Shown piece after piece: positions 37,399 to 45,892 of a stretch of 64,000 nt of DNA. The DNA is taken from the NCBI GenBank assembly GCA_000336895.1, contig AOLX01000006.1, positions 37,701-101,700 of the forward strand. The letters run 5' to 3'. This DNA is from Haloarcula argentinensis DSM 12282. GTDB taxonomy: Archaea; Halobacteriota; Halobacteria; Halobacteriales; Haloarculaceae. The notes beneath the pieces were generated by a model. It was not told where the DNA came from, did not search any database, and saw nothing but the letters and a program-made list of their open reading frames with translations. The first letter of the stretch is position 1; every line of letters begins with the position of its first letter. The translations under genes were made by a program, and so were the position numbers.

Positions 37399-37848
37399 TT
37401 ACGTTGCTCGAAGCGCGCCACACTCCACACAGTACTCCTCAACTAGTGCGGTAGCTCCAGAGACCGTTGGATGGGGCATCGACTTTGGAGAGATCGCCCA
37501 CGCGCCACAGTCGTCGCAGGACCCCGCTGCGTCAAGTGAGAATGCGTCCGCTGCGAATTGTGCGTGTTCGCAGTTTGCTTGCTTGCGCTTCTCCTGTGCA
37601 GTGTCGTGTGGAGTCCCCCTCGTTGGACTGTAGCTTTCGTTCTCGTTGCATACACTGCACGCCGAGGAGGACCACGACGTTCGGATGACGGTGTCATCAT
37701 CGGTCACGAGCTTGTATGCGGTGTTGGTTTCACCGTCAAGCCGAAAGACAGCGATGTACTCGTTTGATTTTGGGTGGGGGATTCGCTTAGCATCCTGACC
37801 GCTGGTAAGCTGTTCTATCGGATTTTCACTCTCTCTGTTAGTTGACAT
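37399..37848 (-). CDS. Zinc-ribbon hypothetical protein (149 aa)
   Basis: The ATG at 37848 (MSTNRESENP) is preferred; the upstream part of the open frame runs into the R1b repeat. Three Cys pairs are visible (CSVC, CDDC, CVEC) plus CEH, so two zinc sites are likely. The first part has a beta strand pattern (YIAVFRLDGETNTAYKLV). Function unknown. Confidence 0.65.
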   Translation of the reverse strand: MSTNRESENPIEQLTSGQDAKRIPHPKSNEYIAVFRLDGETNTAYKLVTDDDTVIRTSWSSSACSVCNENESYSPTRGTPHDTAQEKRKQANCEHAQFAADAFSLDAAGSCDDCGAWAISPKSMPHPTVSGATALVEEYCVECGALRAT

Positions 37849-37950
37849 GATACTCGCCACTTTCCGGAGCGAGTCGCAAAAATGTCGCGCTATTGGCTTG
37901 TCTAGATCAAAGCACGAGCAGACAACAGAAGATAGAGTGCGTTTCCGTCC

Positions 37951-38166
37951 ACCTTCCGGCGGCAGGCCGGGATCGCGCCCGCTACTGCAGGCACGATGGA
38001 CCGCCGCGAGGCGCGCGATAGCGCCGAGCGGAGCGTCCCGTCGTCCTCGTGAGCACCAGCGAACGAGGGCTCGACAGACGAGCATCGCGAGTCTGTCGGT
38101 GGCGTCGCGCGCTGTCGCGACCCACCAGCCACCCAGCCTCAGTTTCTCCCCGGCCGGCTGGCCCAC
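37951..38166 (+). repeat. Structured ~200-bp repeat, copy R1b
   Basis: Second copy of the R1 repeat, in the same orientation as 36392-36594. The hairpin GACAGAC/GTCTGTC is at 38073-38079 and 38091-38097. It lies upstream of the start of the zinc-ribbon gene at 37848 and continues into GC-rich noncoding sequence. Confidence 0.6.
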
Positions 38167-38376
38167 GTCCACGCACACACCAGGACTCCAGCCCTCTCAC
38201 AGCCGCCACCAGACTGACCCACCCTGACGCGCTGATGCGGTGGCGCTCCAGTCCGTGCGCGCGGTCGCTCGGCGGCGGCCCGGCTTGCCGGTGGCCGCCG
38301 GCGAGCCGCGTGCGCGAGCACCGTCGCACCGACCGACAGGCCCCCGCCCGGTGGGGGACGCCCTAGCCGTCGGGCG

Positions 38377-39528
38377 TCAGTCGTCGCCGTGGACTATTCC
38401 GCGATGGGTGGCGGCCCCATGCTCGGTATCGAACAGGTCCGAACACCCGGACTCAGGACAGCGGGCCTTGCCCAGCGTCACGGCGACCGCGTGGTCACCG
38501 TCCCGCTCGTTGGCCCATGCATGGGTGTCAGATTCAGCCTCCCACGAGGCCACCGTCTGACTCTCACCGGACGAACCGAACATACTGCTTCCGTGTCCGG
38601 TCGGCGCGGGACCGTCGCCACGCTCGATGATGCACATCAGCGTGTCGCTCGTGACCGCCACGGTCTTGATGCCGTCGTACTCGTCTGGCTTGCCCCCGGA
38701 GATTCGCACCCGGTCGCCTTCGTGGAGCGTGCGCACCATCTCGCCGCCGTGCATCGACTTGCCCCAGACCGTGACCTTCGCGCTCGTACCTTCGTCGTCT
38801 TCGATGTAGAGGACTTGGTACTGGTTCCGAGCGTCGGGTTCCTCGATGATGTGGGTAACTTCGCCCTCGACGGTACATTCGTAGCCGTAGGGCGACATAT
38901 CCGCGAGAGGCGTCGGCTCCTGTAGTTCGTCGCGGGCGTCCCTGAACAGGGTAAACGAAGCGTCATACAGGCTATCGCAGTCGCCCATCTGCCCGGAGAC
39001 TAGGGCGGCGAGTCGCCGGCTCGCGGCCGCTCGGGACAGACTCGTCTTGTCTGCAAGCGTCGCGGCTTGCTGGTTGATGCGCGCCAGCGTGTCGCGGTCC
39101 ATCCACTGCCGGGGGTCAGCCGGGGACCGGAACCCGTCAGCCCGTTCGGTTTCGGCGTCGGTGAGCTGGCGAGCCGAGGCTTCGCGGTCGGCACCGTCGA
39201 CGTGAGCGCGTGCGACCTCGGAGTGTCGGGCTTGCTCGGCTTCGCGCCCGTGGCGTTCCTCCTGCTGTTCCAACGTTTCGCCAAAGCGCCGGTTCGGGCC
39301 GACCTCGGTCGAGCGGGTCCAGTCGTAGCTGTGATAGTCGTCTTGACGAGCGTAGTAGTTGCCACGGCTATCGCTCCCCTTGTTCATCCTGAAGTCGAGT
39401 TCGTCGCCGTTCTCGGTCTCTGCGACGGCTTCTAGAAGTTGTTCGGGGCCGTCTTCGAAGTGAGTCGAGAGGGGAACCTGCTGGTGACTTGCCGATGCTT
39501 TCTTACCGCTGGAATTGGTAGCGTACAT
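38377..39528 (-). CDS. OB-fold DNA-binding protein with C2H2-type finger
   Basis: Encodes 383 aa. A variable charged N-terminal half is followed by an OB-fold-like domain at about 210-300 (ECTVEGEVTHIIEEPDARNQ, then TSAKVTVWGKS and GDRVRISGGKPDEYDG), similar to RPA/SOSS-B-type single-strand DNA binders. The C-terminus has CPESGC...HRGIVH, a C2H2-type zinc finger. Proteins of this type are common on haloarchaeal plasmids and probably protect or process single-stranded DNA. It has a 5' leader of over 100 bp with a TATATAAT-like element near 39633. Confidence 0.78.
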   Translation of the reverse strand: MYATNSSGKKASASHQQVPLSTHFEDGPEQLLEAVAETENGDELDFRMNKGSDSRGNYYARQDDYHSYDWTRSTEVGPNRRFGETLEQQEERHGREAEQARHSEVARAHVDGADREASARQLTDAETERADGFRSPADPRQWMDRDTLARINQQAATLADKTSLSRAAASRRLAALVSGQMGDCDSLYDASFTLFRDARDELQEPTPLADMSPYGYECTVEGEVTHIIEEPDARNQYQVLYIEDDEGTSAKVTVWGKSMHGGEMVRTLHEGDRVRISGGKPDEYDGIKTVAVTSDTLMCIIERGDGPAPTGHGSSMFGSSGESQTVASWEAESDTHAWANERDGDHAVAVTLGKARCPESGCSDLFDTEHGAATHRGIVHGDD

Positions 39529-40730
39529 TGTCTTTCTCCAACCGACGGAAAGACACTTGTCGGGTGTGACAGCACCCGATTTCTGCGGCGTGAAACTGCC
39601 CTACTAGCGCCGCGTGCGTCGTGCCTTTCCGTATATAATCACATGGGTGAATATTACTTAAATCTACCGGACTATTCGGGTTATTTCAAGTGCAGTATTT
39701 GGATGTCTTGGCAGTGTCTAAGCGGCGTTTTGTGTTTCGCGTTTCGAGTGAGATTAGTATATAAATGGACGGTGGCTTGTGGACATCCCGGCGGGCGGTC
39801 CCATCGTATGCGGTTGCGGTGAGCCAGCATCCCGCGCGGCCAAGCGAGTGCCGGATGGGTGAAAGCCCGGCAGCGCAACGGAGTGAGCAGCCCGGAACAC
39901 AGGGCACGCAGTGCCCGTCCTCGTTCCGGCGAGGGAGCGCCCGGCCGCGAGGGTTCCTCAGCCGGATCGCGCGCGACTCCGACGCGTGCGTTCGACTACT
40001 GCTGTGCTGTGCCGTAGTAGTCGGGTGGGACTGAAAGGGGCACGCCGCTGGCGCCTGCTGTGGTCGGGTCAGCGACCCCTATCCGAACGCAGTGAGGATA
40101 TGTCGGTGAGCGACCGCCAGCGGCGTGGGGCTTTCGAGGTGTGCTGGTCCGGCACCGAGTCCGTCGTCGCGATGTTGTTCGAGGAAGTACCGCAAGCAGT
40201 GTCAGCAATCCCGTCGAAGCCAGCAGTGCCGCCGACACCAGTCCCACCAGTCCTGCCTCCAGTAGTGCCAGTAGTCCTGCCTCCAGTAGTCCCACCTCCC
40301 TCGACACCGTCACGAGTGCCACACAACTAACCTCCAGACCCAGCAATACCAGAACACCCCGCTGCCCGTCACACACGAGACGTATACCACCTGTTCCCTC
40401 TCCGGACACCCACAGCCCACGTCCCGGCTCCGGCAAGAGCGAGAGTGTCGCCCAGCGGCGGCTGCCCGGCGGCCAGCGACATACCAGCCAGCCACCTGTT
40501 CCTGCCCGGCCGTCAGTCCCACGCCGACACACACCTGTCTCACGCGCTCTCAGCCAGCTTGCCAGCCCGACGCTGCTATCCACCAGGCATCCATCCGCTT
40601 CGCCCGGCCGTCTGCCCCACGCTGAGAGGGACCGACTGCCAGCGTCAGTGCAGTCGCGTCCCTCTCGTCTCCAACCGCGCGCGACGCCGACGTGCGCGTC
40701 GTCTCCCCTCGGAACAGCAGACCACCAGGG
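39529..40730. other. GC-rich structured noncoding region
   Basis: No gene is convincing; open frames here have mirror-image basic or Pro/Ser-rich translations. The stretch 39821-40150 is packed with inverted repeats. After about 40330 the sequence is low-complexity and C-rich. It separates the OB-fold gene from a run of small genes. Confidence 0.45.
39821..40150 (+). ncRNA. Candidate structured RNA or repeat element
   Basis: Perfect 12-bp arms ACGCCGCTGGCG (40042-40053) and CGCCAGCGGCGT (40115-40126) enclose further pairing segments. Upstream, GCCGG...CCGGC brackets GATGGGTGAAAG near 39850. The phrase GTGGGACTGAAAGGGGC at about 40025-40041 is one I recall as frequent in haloarchaeal genomes. 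The structure is seen; transcription is not shown. Confidence 0.35.
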
Positions 40731-40883
40731 CTAGACGACTCGTTGGTGGCCCTCCGTACACGTCACGACAGGCTCAGTGCGCGGGTCCCGAGCCCGTGGG
40801 TCTGCCTCGACGTCGGCAGTCTCGGTCTTGATGATCGCTGCGTCACAACCCTCTCTCGGGCATGAGTCAGGAGTCTCCGACAT
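40731..40883 (-). CDS. Small zinc-finger-like protein (50 aa)
   Basis: The ATG at 40883 gives MSETPDSCPREGCDAAII and the gene ends with CTEGHQRVV. The spaced Cys and His residues suggest a small zinc site. It is directly preceded by a TTTTGTG leader hairpin. It is short, but codon pattern and leader support it. Confidence 0.55.
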   Translation of the reverse strand: MSETPDSCPREGCDAAIIKTETADVEADPRARDPRTEPVVTCTEGHQRVV

Positions 40884-40890
40884 TCGTGTT

Positions 40891-40917
40891 CCTCACCCGC
40901 CAGGAACACACAAAATC
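40891..40917 (-). promoter_or_regulatory. TTTTGTG leader hairpin, copy d
   Basis: On the minus strand, ATTTTGTGTG is followed by stem TTCCT/AGGAA with loop GGCGGGTG. The loop is the same as in copy b but the stem has changed on both sides, keeping the pairing. The start codon of the 50-aa gene lies 8 bases beyond. Confidence 0.55.
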
Positions 40918-40951
40918 GGGTTCGACGAAAACGGACTGCCGCGGCTCTCCC

Positions 40952-41440
40952 TCAGAAGTGAACGTCGGCGGGGACGATCCAGAGGCTGTCACTCTCGTCC
41001 AGAAGCCGGTCAAGCTGTGTCCGGTCGCGAATCCCGCATCCGTGTTCCTCGTACAGTGCAATATCTGGGCCCTTGGCGGCTCCGACTCTCTGGAACGTAT
41101 GCCGACAAAGGTCTTTGTCGCGCATGATCTCCTCGTCTGAGAACTCGTTGAGGGCGTCTTTGACCGCTTGGAGATTCCGCTCGAACGCGGACTTCGTTGT
41201 CTCCCAGCCATCCCCAAGTAGTTCTTGGCCGGCCTCGGAGTCGACCGGGGCCGCGGTCGGACGCTCGCCCCACCGGGATTGGCCTGCGACGGTGGAACTT
41301 TCGTCGAACGTGACGTAGTAGTCGAACACTGGGTCTGAGTGCCTATCGACGTCGACCAAATTGTCGAAGACGCCCTTGCCAGCGGCGAGTGCCTCGTCTG
41401 CTGTCGATGCCTCAACTAGCGCGTAGATGAGCATATGCAT
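40952..41440 (-). CDS. Hypothetical protein (162 aa)
   Basis: The ATG at 41440 gives MHMLIYALVEASTADEALA. An N-terminal beta-alpha unit is followed by DYYVTFDE, SRWGERPTAAPVDSEAG and a C-terminal LYEEHGCGIRDRTQLDRLL. I do not recognise it. A TTTTGTG leader hairpin lies about 50 bp upstream, as for other small genes in this part of the replicon. Cytosolic and acidic. Confidence 0.65.
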   Translation of the reverse strand: MHMLIYALVEASTADEALAAGKGVFDNLVDVDRHSDPVFDYYVTFDESSTVAGQSRWGERPTAAPVDSEAGQELLGDGWETTKSAFERNLQAVKDALNEFSDEEIMRDKDLCRHTFQRVGAAKGPDIALYEEHGCGIRDRTQLDRLLDESDSLWIVPADVHF

Positions 41441-41490
41441 TGGTAGACCGTGACCTGCCGGCGCTCTACGCACTGCAGTCAGTGCGACGC

Positions 41491-41516
41491 CGGCACCCTC
41501 GCCGGCGCACACAAAA
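41491..41516 (-). promoter_or_regulatory. TTTTGTG leader hairpin, copy e
   Basis: On the minus strand, TTTTGTGTG is followed by CGCCGGC, loop GAGGGT and GCCGGCG, a strong 7-bp stem. It stands about 50 bp upstream of the 162-aa gene start. It shares the element order with the other copies but has a different stem. Confidence 0.5.
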
Positions 41517-41615
41517 CTCTGACCACGGGGTCTGGTCTTGCTACCAGTCGTTGTGACTGGGTTCATTTACTTACTGAGGTGGCCGAAATAGCCACTTAGT
41601 ATATTTGCGTATCGC

Positions 41616-42002
41616 TCATTTACGGAGGTTCGTGACCTCCATCACAGTTTGAAGGACCTCAGTCTCGAAGTCGCTATCCGCGACGACAAGTTCGTCACCA
41701 GTTGAGCGGGCTGTAGCCGCAATAAGCATATCAGCAGTTGCAAGTCGCCCTCCGTCGGTCATTATTTCATCTTGCAGACGTGCGGCCTCGACTGCAATGG
41801 GTTCGTTCAGGTCAATTGTCTGTACATCCGAAAACTCTTGTCTGACGGCCAGTACGTCAGTTTCACCGCTCCCAAGCCGGCCGTTGATATACTCGAAGGC
41901 GCAAATTGTGGATGTGTACCATGGCTTGCCATCATCGAGATACTCGACAGCGCGCTCGTCTCCCTGCTGGTAGGCGATAATCGCGGAAGTATCGAGAAAC
42001 AT
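41616..42002 (-). CDS. vapC: VapC-like PIN-domain toxin
   Basis: Encodes 128 aa. MFLDTSAIIAYQ has the first PIN acidic residue, CAFEYINGR the conserved Glu, LATADMLIAATA the third Asp, and ELVVADSDFE the fourth. VapC toxins are RNases. The ATG overlaps the antitoxin stop by one base (TAATG). With VapB it is a type II toxin-antitoxin pair that would help keep the plasmid. Confidence 0.9.
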   Translation of the reverse strand: MFLDTSAIIAYQQGDERAVEYLDDGKPWYTSTICAFEYINGRLGSGETDVLAVRQEFSDVQTIDLNEPIAVEAARLQDEIMTDGGRLATADMLIAATARSTGDELVVADSDFETEVLQTVMEVTNLRK

Positions 42003-42196
42003 TACCGCTCGCGACCTTCTCGTACGATCTCCAGTGCTTCCTCGGCTTCTTCATCAGACAGTATCCCTGGAGACATCCCGTCACCAGTCGATGCAACAAT
42101 TCGGAGGAGGAATTCATCCCACGTTTCATCTTCTCGTTTCGCCTCGTCGAGTCTGTCTTTTGTATCAGTATCTATGGGAATGGATGTTCGGCTCAT
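42002..42196 (-). CDS. vapB: VapB-like antitoxin
   Basis: Encodes 64 aa. TSIPIDTDTKDRLDEAKRED has the pattern of a short N-terminal DNA-binding fold, and the acidic C-terminal helix (SDEEAEEALEIVREG) would cover the toxin. It is the first gene of the pair and probably represses its own promoter. No clear operator palindrome is visible upstream. Confidence 0.85.
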   Translation of the reverse strand: MSRTSIPIDTDTKDRLDEAKREDETWDEFLLRIVASTGDGMSPGILSDEEAEEALEIVREGRER

Positions 42197-42325
42197 GTGA
42201 ATTTCTAATGAATTTCTCAGTTATGAGTGTTTGCCCTGGCCAAATGACCGCACACTCTCGCGAATAAGATGCGTGTAGTCACAACAACTGACACCGACCA
42301 CAGATCTCTACCAGGGGAATCCTAC

Positions 42326-42691
42326 CTACAGGAGACGACCGAGAAGTTGCTTGAGGCGACGCCTTGTACTGCGTGGTGCGAGGACTTCAATCTCGACGAC
42401 ACAAGAACACAGCAGCAACTGCTCGCCACACGCGGGGCACTCCTCGTAGTCGCACAACCGATGATGTATCTCGCCTCGCTCGACGCCACAGGCAGGACAT
42501 GACCAGTCGCGCCACCGTTCGGGATCGATCACAGTGGTCGGCCCACTACTCTGGAGAATTTGCAACTCGTGAGTGAGATACTGGCTGCCCTTACCCCACG
42601 GAATCGGGTCGTAAGCCTCCCCACTGATGTAATAGCGTTTGTCGACACACGCCGACGCCGACGGTAGCCGGCGGCAGTCGGGACAACACAT
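42326..42691 (-). CDS. Zinc-binding hypothetical protein (121 aa)
   Basis: Begins MCCPDCRRLPSASAC and later has CPACG, C-DYEECPACG and CSC, enough ligands for two or three zinc sites. The middle (GEAYDPIPWGKGSQYLTHEL) may be a linker or binding patch. The start ATG abuts the stop of the 45-aa gene upstream, so the two are one operon under a TTTTGTG leader. I do not recognise the family. Confidence 0.68.
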   Translation of the reverse strand: MCCPDCRRLPSASACVDKRYYISGEAYDPIPWGKGSQYLTHELQILQSSGPTTVIDPERWRDWSCPACGVERGEIHHRLCDYEECPACGEQLLLCSCVVEIEVLAPRSTRRRLKQLLGRLL

Positions 42692-42829
42692 CTACCTCTC
42701 ACCCCAAGGACGACCCTCAAAAACCTCGCCATCGGCCTGCGCTTGTCGATGCTGGGCACGAATAGCTGAGTGCTCGTCGGCTTCGGTGTCTGCAGACTGT
42801 TCGTCGACGGACTGCTGTTCAATACTCAT
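42692..42829 (-). CDS. Very small protein (45 aa)
   Basis: Runs from ATG at 42829 to TAG at 42692: MSIEQQSVDEQSADTE at the start and VFEGRPWGER at the end. It is acidic and probably disordered. Stop and next start are adjacent, which supports translation coupling to the zinc-binding gene. A TTTTGTG leader hairpin ends 12 bp before the start. Confidence 0.5.
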   Translation of the reverse strand: MSIEQQSVDEQSADTEADEHSAIRAQHRQAQADGEVFEGRPWGER

Positions 42830-42840
42830 GTTCAGGAACG

Positions 42841-42867
42841 CCTCTCACCCGACAGAGGCTCACAAAA
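42841..42867 (-). promoter_or_regulatory. TTTTGTG leader hairpin, copy f
   Basis: On the minus strand, AATTTTGTGAG is followed by CCTCT, loop GTCGGGTG and AGAGG. Together with copy b it gives the clearest consensus. It heads the operon of the 45-aa and 121-aa genes. Confidence 0.55.
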
Positions 42868-42946
42868 TTCGCATCATGTCTCCACTGCGAAGAGGTAGCC
42901 AACTCCGGAAAACATACTTACTGCAGGCGGATAACCATGCTAATAG

Positions 42947-44512
42947 ATGGGGTTGTTGTCAGATGATTCGACCGTCGATGATGTCGAACCAACAGAGTTG
43001 CCAGACGATCTCGACGTGGATGCACTCATTCCGGTTGAAGACGTCACTACCGAACTTCGTGGCTTCTTCAAAGCGTATTCAAAATTCGACAGCGAGTATA
43101 TTATCGGTGAAATTGGCGATTTGAGCACGCAGTCGGACCATCTGTACTTTTCACTGACTGCGGCCAGAACCGATGGAAAAGTCAAATGTATTGTCTGGGA
43201 GAGTAAGCGTGGACAGTTGGATATCGAGATGGAGCAGAATATGCTCGTAGCAGCGAAAGGGAATCTCACGTTTTTTGAAGCCGGAGGACACCCCAGTCTG
43301 GAAGTCGATGATCTACATCTCGTTGGTGAAAGCGCATACTGGCAGCGCATTCAACAGCTCCGTAAAACCTTGGCGGATGAGGGGCTGCTGGCTGATGATC
43401 GGAAACAGTCGATTCCGACTTTACCGACGACAGTCGGTGTTGTGACGGCTGCTGGGAGCGATGCTGAGCAAGATATCGTCGAGAGTCTCCGATCCCAACA
43501 TACTGGCGTCGATATCCGTCTCTTTGATGCAACAGTACAGGGAGACAATGCACCCAGTGAGATAGCGGACGCAGTTTCGGCTGCGGAGGCTGCAGAGGTA
43601 GACGTTCTCGTTATTTCGCGTGGCGGTGGGAGCGATTTCGCACTCAGACCATTCAACGAAGAACCCGTGGTTCGAAGCGTCGCAACAGCGGAAACGCCGA
43701 CTGTCGCAGCTATTGGCCACGACGCTGACGAACCCTTGATCGACAAAGTTGCTGATGTTCGGGTACAGACCCCAACCGCCGTTGGAAGCGCGGTGATGTT
43801 GGATGCCGAGACATACCGAGAAGACATCGCTGAAAGCCGCCAACAAATCCAAGCGGCATACAATAGACGAGCCACGCAGTGGGTAGCCGATACTGACGCA
43901 GCTATTCACGATGAAACAACCGAACACATAACGGAGTGGTTCGAAACGGCTCGGGAAGATATCTCGACCGCCTATCGAGACCACGTTGAAGCCTGGCTGG
44001 CAGGCTCACAGACAGATATCAGGAGTGACGCTGAGCAGCTTACTGGCCAGTGGATCACATCAACCAATACGGCAATTGCGGAGAGTGCACACCAGCTCAC
44101 GCAGTCCTGGCTACACGAGCACCGTCAAACGATCCACACCGTCTGCTCTGATACATCGCTGAGATGGACACGCCAACATCGACGTGATATTCAGTCGGCC
44201 TATAGTGATGAAACAGAACGGTGGGTACAGTCGAACGAGCAGGCAATCCGCTCGGCAACTCACGACCAATGTGACCGGTGGCTTAGACGCCACCGGAGAG
44301 AGATTCGTAGCAACTATCGGCAGCTCACGAAGCGGTGGATCACCGATTCACGAACAACAATCGAAAATGAAACGGCCCGGATCGAACGGGAACAGGATAT
44401 CCAGGCAGAAAAACAGGGCTTGGAACGGCGAAATTACGCGCTCGTGGCTTTAGTGATTGTACTCCTCATCATAGTGGCGGTCCTGCTTGCAGTCTTCCTT
44501 GGATTCATATAA
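42947..44512 (+). CDS. xseA: Exonuclease VII large subunit-like, membrane anchored
   Basis: Encodes 521 aa. An N-terminal OB-fold (IIGEIGDLSTQSDHLYFSLT) and a XseA catalytic region (TVGVVTAAGSDAEQDI, VLVISRGGGSDF, TVAAIGHDADEPLIDKVADV, TPTAVGSA) match the large subunit of exonuclease VII, which cuts single-stranded DNA. Instead of the usual coiled coil, residues about 285-490 are a helical repeat of roughly 20 aa with a regular Trp (RWTRQHRRDIQSAYSDETER). The C-terminus is one membrane helix (ALVALVIVLLIIVAVLLAVF). XseB follows with a 1-bp overlap. The membrane anchor is unusual and suggests action at the envelope, for example on incoming DNA. Confidence 0.85.
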   Translation: MGLLSDDSTVDDVEPTELPDDLDVDALIPVEDVTTELRGFFKAYSKFDSEYIIGEIGDLSTQSDHLYFSLTAARTDGKVKCIVWESKRGQLDIEMEQNMLVAAKGNLTFFEAGGHPSLEVDDLHLVGESAYWQRIQQLRKTLADEGLLADDRKQSIPTLPTTVGVVTAAGSDAEQDIVESLRSQHTGVDIRLFDATVQGDNAPSEIADAVSAAEAAEVDVLVISRGGGSDFALRPFNEEPVVRSVATAETPTVAAIGHDADEPLIDKVADVRVQTPTAVGSAVMLDAETYREDIAESRQQIQAAYNRRATQWVADTDAAIHDETTEHITEWFETAREDISTAYRDHVEAWLAGSQTDIRSDAEQLTGQWITSTNTAIAESAHQLTQSWLHEHRQTIHTVCSDTSLRWTRQHRRDIQSAYSDETERWVQSNEQAIRSATHDQCDRWLRRHRREIRSNYRQLTKRWITDSRTTIENETARIEREQDIQAEKQGLERRNYALVALVIVLLIIVAVLLAVFLGFI

Positions 44513-44715
44513 TGGGACAAAAAGGGGTAGACATGGACGGATATGATGATGTTGACCGAAAAATAGAGCGTGTCGAGGAAATTCGGTCAGAGCTTCAGCA
44601 AGCGGAGAGTATGAATCCGGCTGACGCAAAGCGTCTGCATGATGAAGCGATGGACCTGCTTGATGATCTGGAGGCCGATCTCGATCTTGGTGACGGAGAG
44701 ATCCTTCGGGAGTAA
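44512..44715 (+). CDS. xseB: Exonuclease VII small subunit-like
   Basis: Encodes 67 aa: a helical hairpin (IERVEEIRSELQQAESMN and AKRLHDEAMDLLDDLEADL), the build of XseB. The start overlaps the large-subunit stop (TAATG); ATG at 44533 is also possible. Small subunits wrap around the large subunit helices and are needed for activity. The pairing supports the XseA call. Confidence 0.75.
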   Translation: MGQKGVDMDGYDDVDRKIERVEEIRSELQQAESMNPADAKRLHDEAMDLLDDLEADLDLGDGEILRE

Positions 44716-44991
44716 AGTGATGCCCCCAGGCACCTGCCGGACTAGTTCTTAGTTCTATCAACGGATACAGAATCTGTCTGTACTGGACAGAAGGTGGACT
44801 ACACGAAATTCGCCGATGGGATCGCCAGTGGCTGCATCCACGAGCCAGTTCGAACCGCCGTCTTTGGTGCCATCTGTGGCAAAGAAAATCCCCGGATACG
44901 TGGGCAAAACCCGTCGTTTGTGGAACAACATCGGTTTTTGAGTGTTTCAGTCAAGTGCCAGCCACTCCCGACTCTGGCGTTGTGCTGGTCG

Positions 44992-45537
44992 TTAGATGAG
45001 ATGCTTGACGGACTCGCCGTCCCGAGCTAACTCGGATTGCTCCGGCGACGTGTCTGGCGCACGGTCGGAGAATGATTCAGGTGAGACCGCTTGCTGCATG
45101 GCTTTGAGTTTCGAGCGGAGTTGGCCGCTTGTCGACCGCACGAGCTCGTCATCGGGCCAGGAATGGACCTGCAGGCCGTCGAAGCGCGTCGCCACCTGCT
45201 GGACCGTGTTCAGTTGGTCGAGGGCGTACTCGACCCAGTACTGGTGACTGTCCTGTAGCTGCTGGAGTTCTTCGACAACGTCGTCGTAGCCGGCTTTTTC
45301 AGCGGCGTTGGGACACTGCTGGAAGTTCGCGCCGCGTGGGTTGATTGGTTCGTGGAAGACGACGACTTCGCCGAGCGCTCTGAAGTAGCTGAGTAGCTCG
45401 TGAAAGTCGTCCTCGTCCATGGTCGGATATGTGGGTGACATCGAAACGAACACCGACACACCGGCCTGTTGGAGCGTATCCAGCGCCTGCCAGCGAGTCA
45501 TCGGTGTTGTAATCAGTTGTGACGACGGCGAACTCAT
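44992..45537 (-). pseudogene. Truncated radical-SAM-like protein fragment
   Basis: From about the RWQALDTLQQAGVSVFVSMS segment onward the frame reads as the C-terminal part of a protein I place with radical-SAM enzymes, on the pattern FHEPINPRGANF. No CxxxCxxC cluster is present, as expected if the N-terminal half is lost. The first dozen codons (MSSPSSQ...) come from a reading frame of an unrelated A-gene fragment at 45538-45640. The gene is therefore a chimera at a rearrangement junction. Confidence 0.5.
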
Positions 45538-45640
45538 AGCTATCCCAGTAATGCGCTGTACCGTCGCCGTCGACGCCGAGAAACAGCGGTCGGCCTTGGG
45601 TCAGTAGTTCGCGTGCGGGACGGTCACTACAGGACGCTCT
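45538..45640 (-). pseudogene. Fragment of repeated gene A
   Basis: In one minus-strand frame this reads ARELLTQGRPLFLGVDGDGT then HYWDSYEFAVV, nearly the same as residues 12-42 of the intact gene A at 59983-60279. Similarity stops abruptly near 45525, where the radical-SAM-like fragment takes over. The N-terminal end is also degraded. Confidence 0.65.
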
Positions 45641-45703
45641 GACCAGACAATTCGACAGAGATTACGTCGCGAGGCTCTGAGTTCGGGAGAACCCGTGTAT
45701 GGC

Positions 45704-45892
45704 CTACTCTAGTTCGGTAGCGAATTTGGCCAGCGCTTGGATAAGATCAAGCGCTTGCTGTCGAGTTCGAATAACGAGCGCATAGCTGTCGTGACTCCGA
45801 CAGCGAATTTCTCGCTGGCCGGACGACTTTTCGATAAGTTGACTTTCTGCATCGGGACCGATGACAATGTTGTCTTTGAGTTTCTGAGTCAT
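45704..45892 (-). CDS. Small hypothetical protein (62 aa)
   Basis: MTQKLKDNIVIGPDAESQLI leads into SYALVIRTRQQALDLIQALA; a short strand-strand-helix protein. The frame is clean and acidic-to-neutral. No family recognised. It stands alone between rearranged segments. Confidence 0.5.
   Translation of the reverse strand: MTQKLKDNIVIGPDAESQLIEKSSGQREIRCRSHDSYALVIRTRQQALDLIQALAKFATELE

Noticed and set aside
40141..40734. Open frames on both strands in the C-rich region
   Set aside because: Low-complexity Ser/Pro/Arg translations on both strands; no start context.
44794..45030. Plus-strand 78-codon frame between xseB and the chimeric fragment
   Set aside because: Weak GTG start, overlaps the radical-SAM-like fragment, no recognisable pattern.
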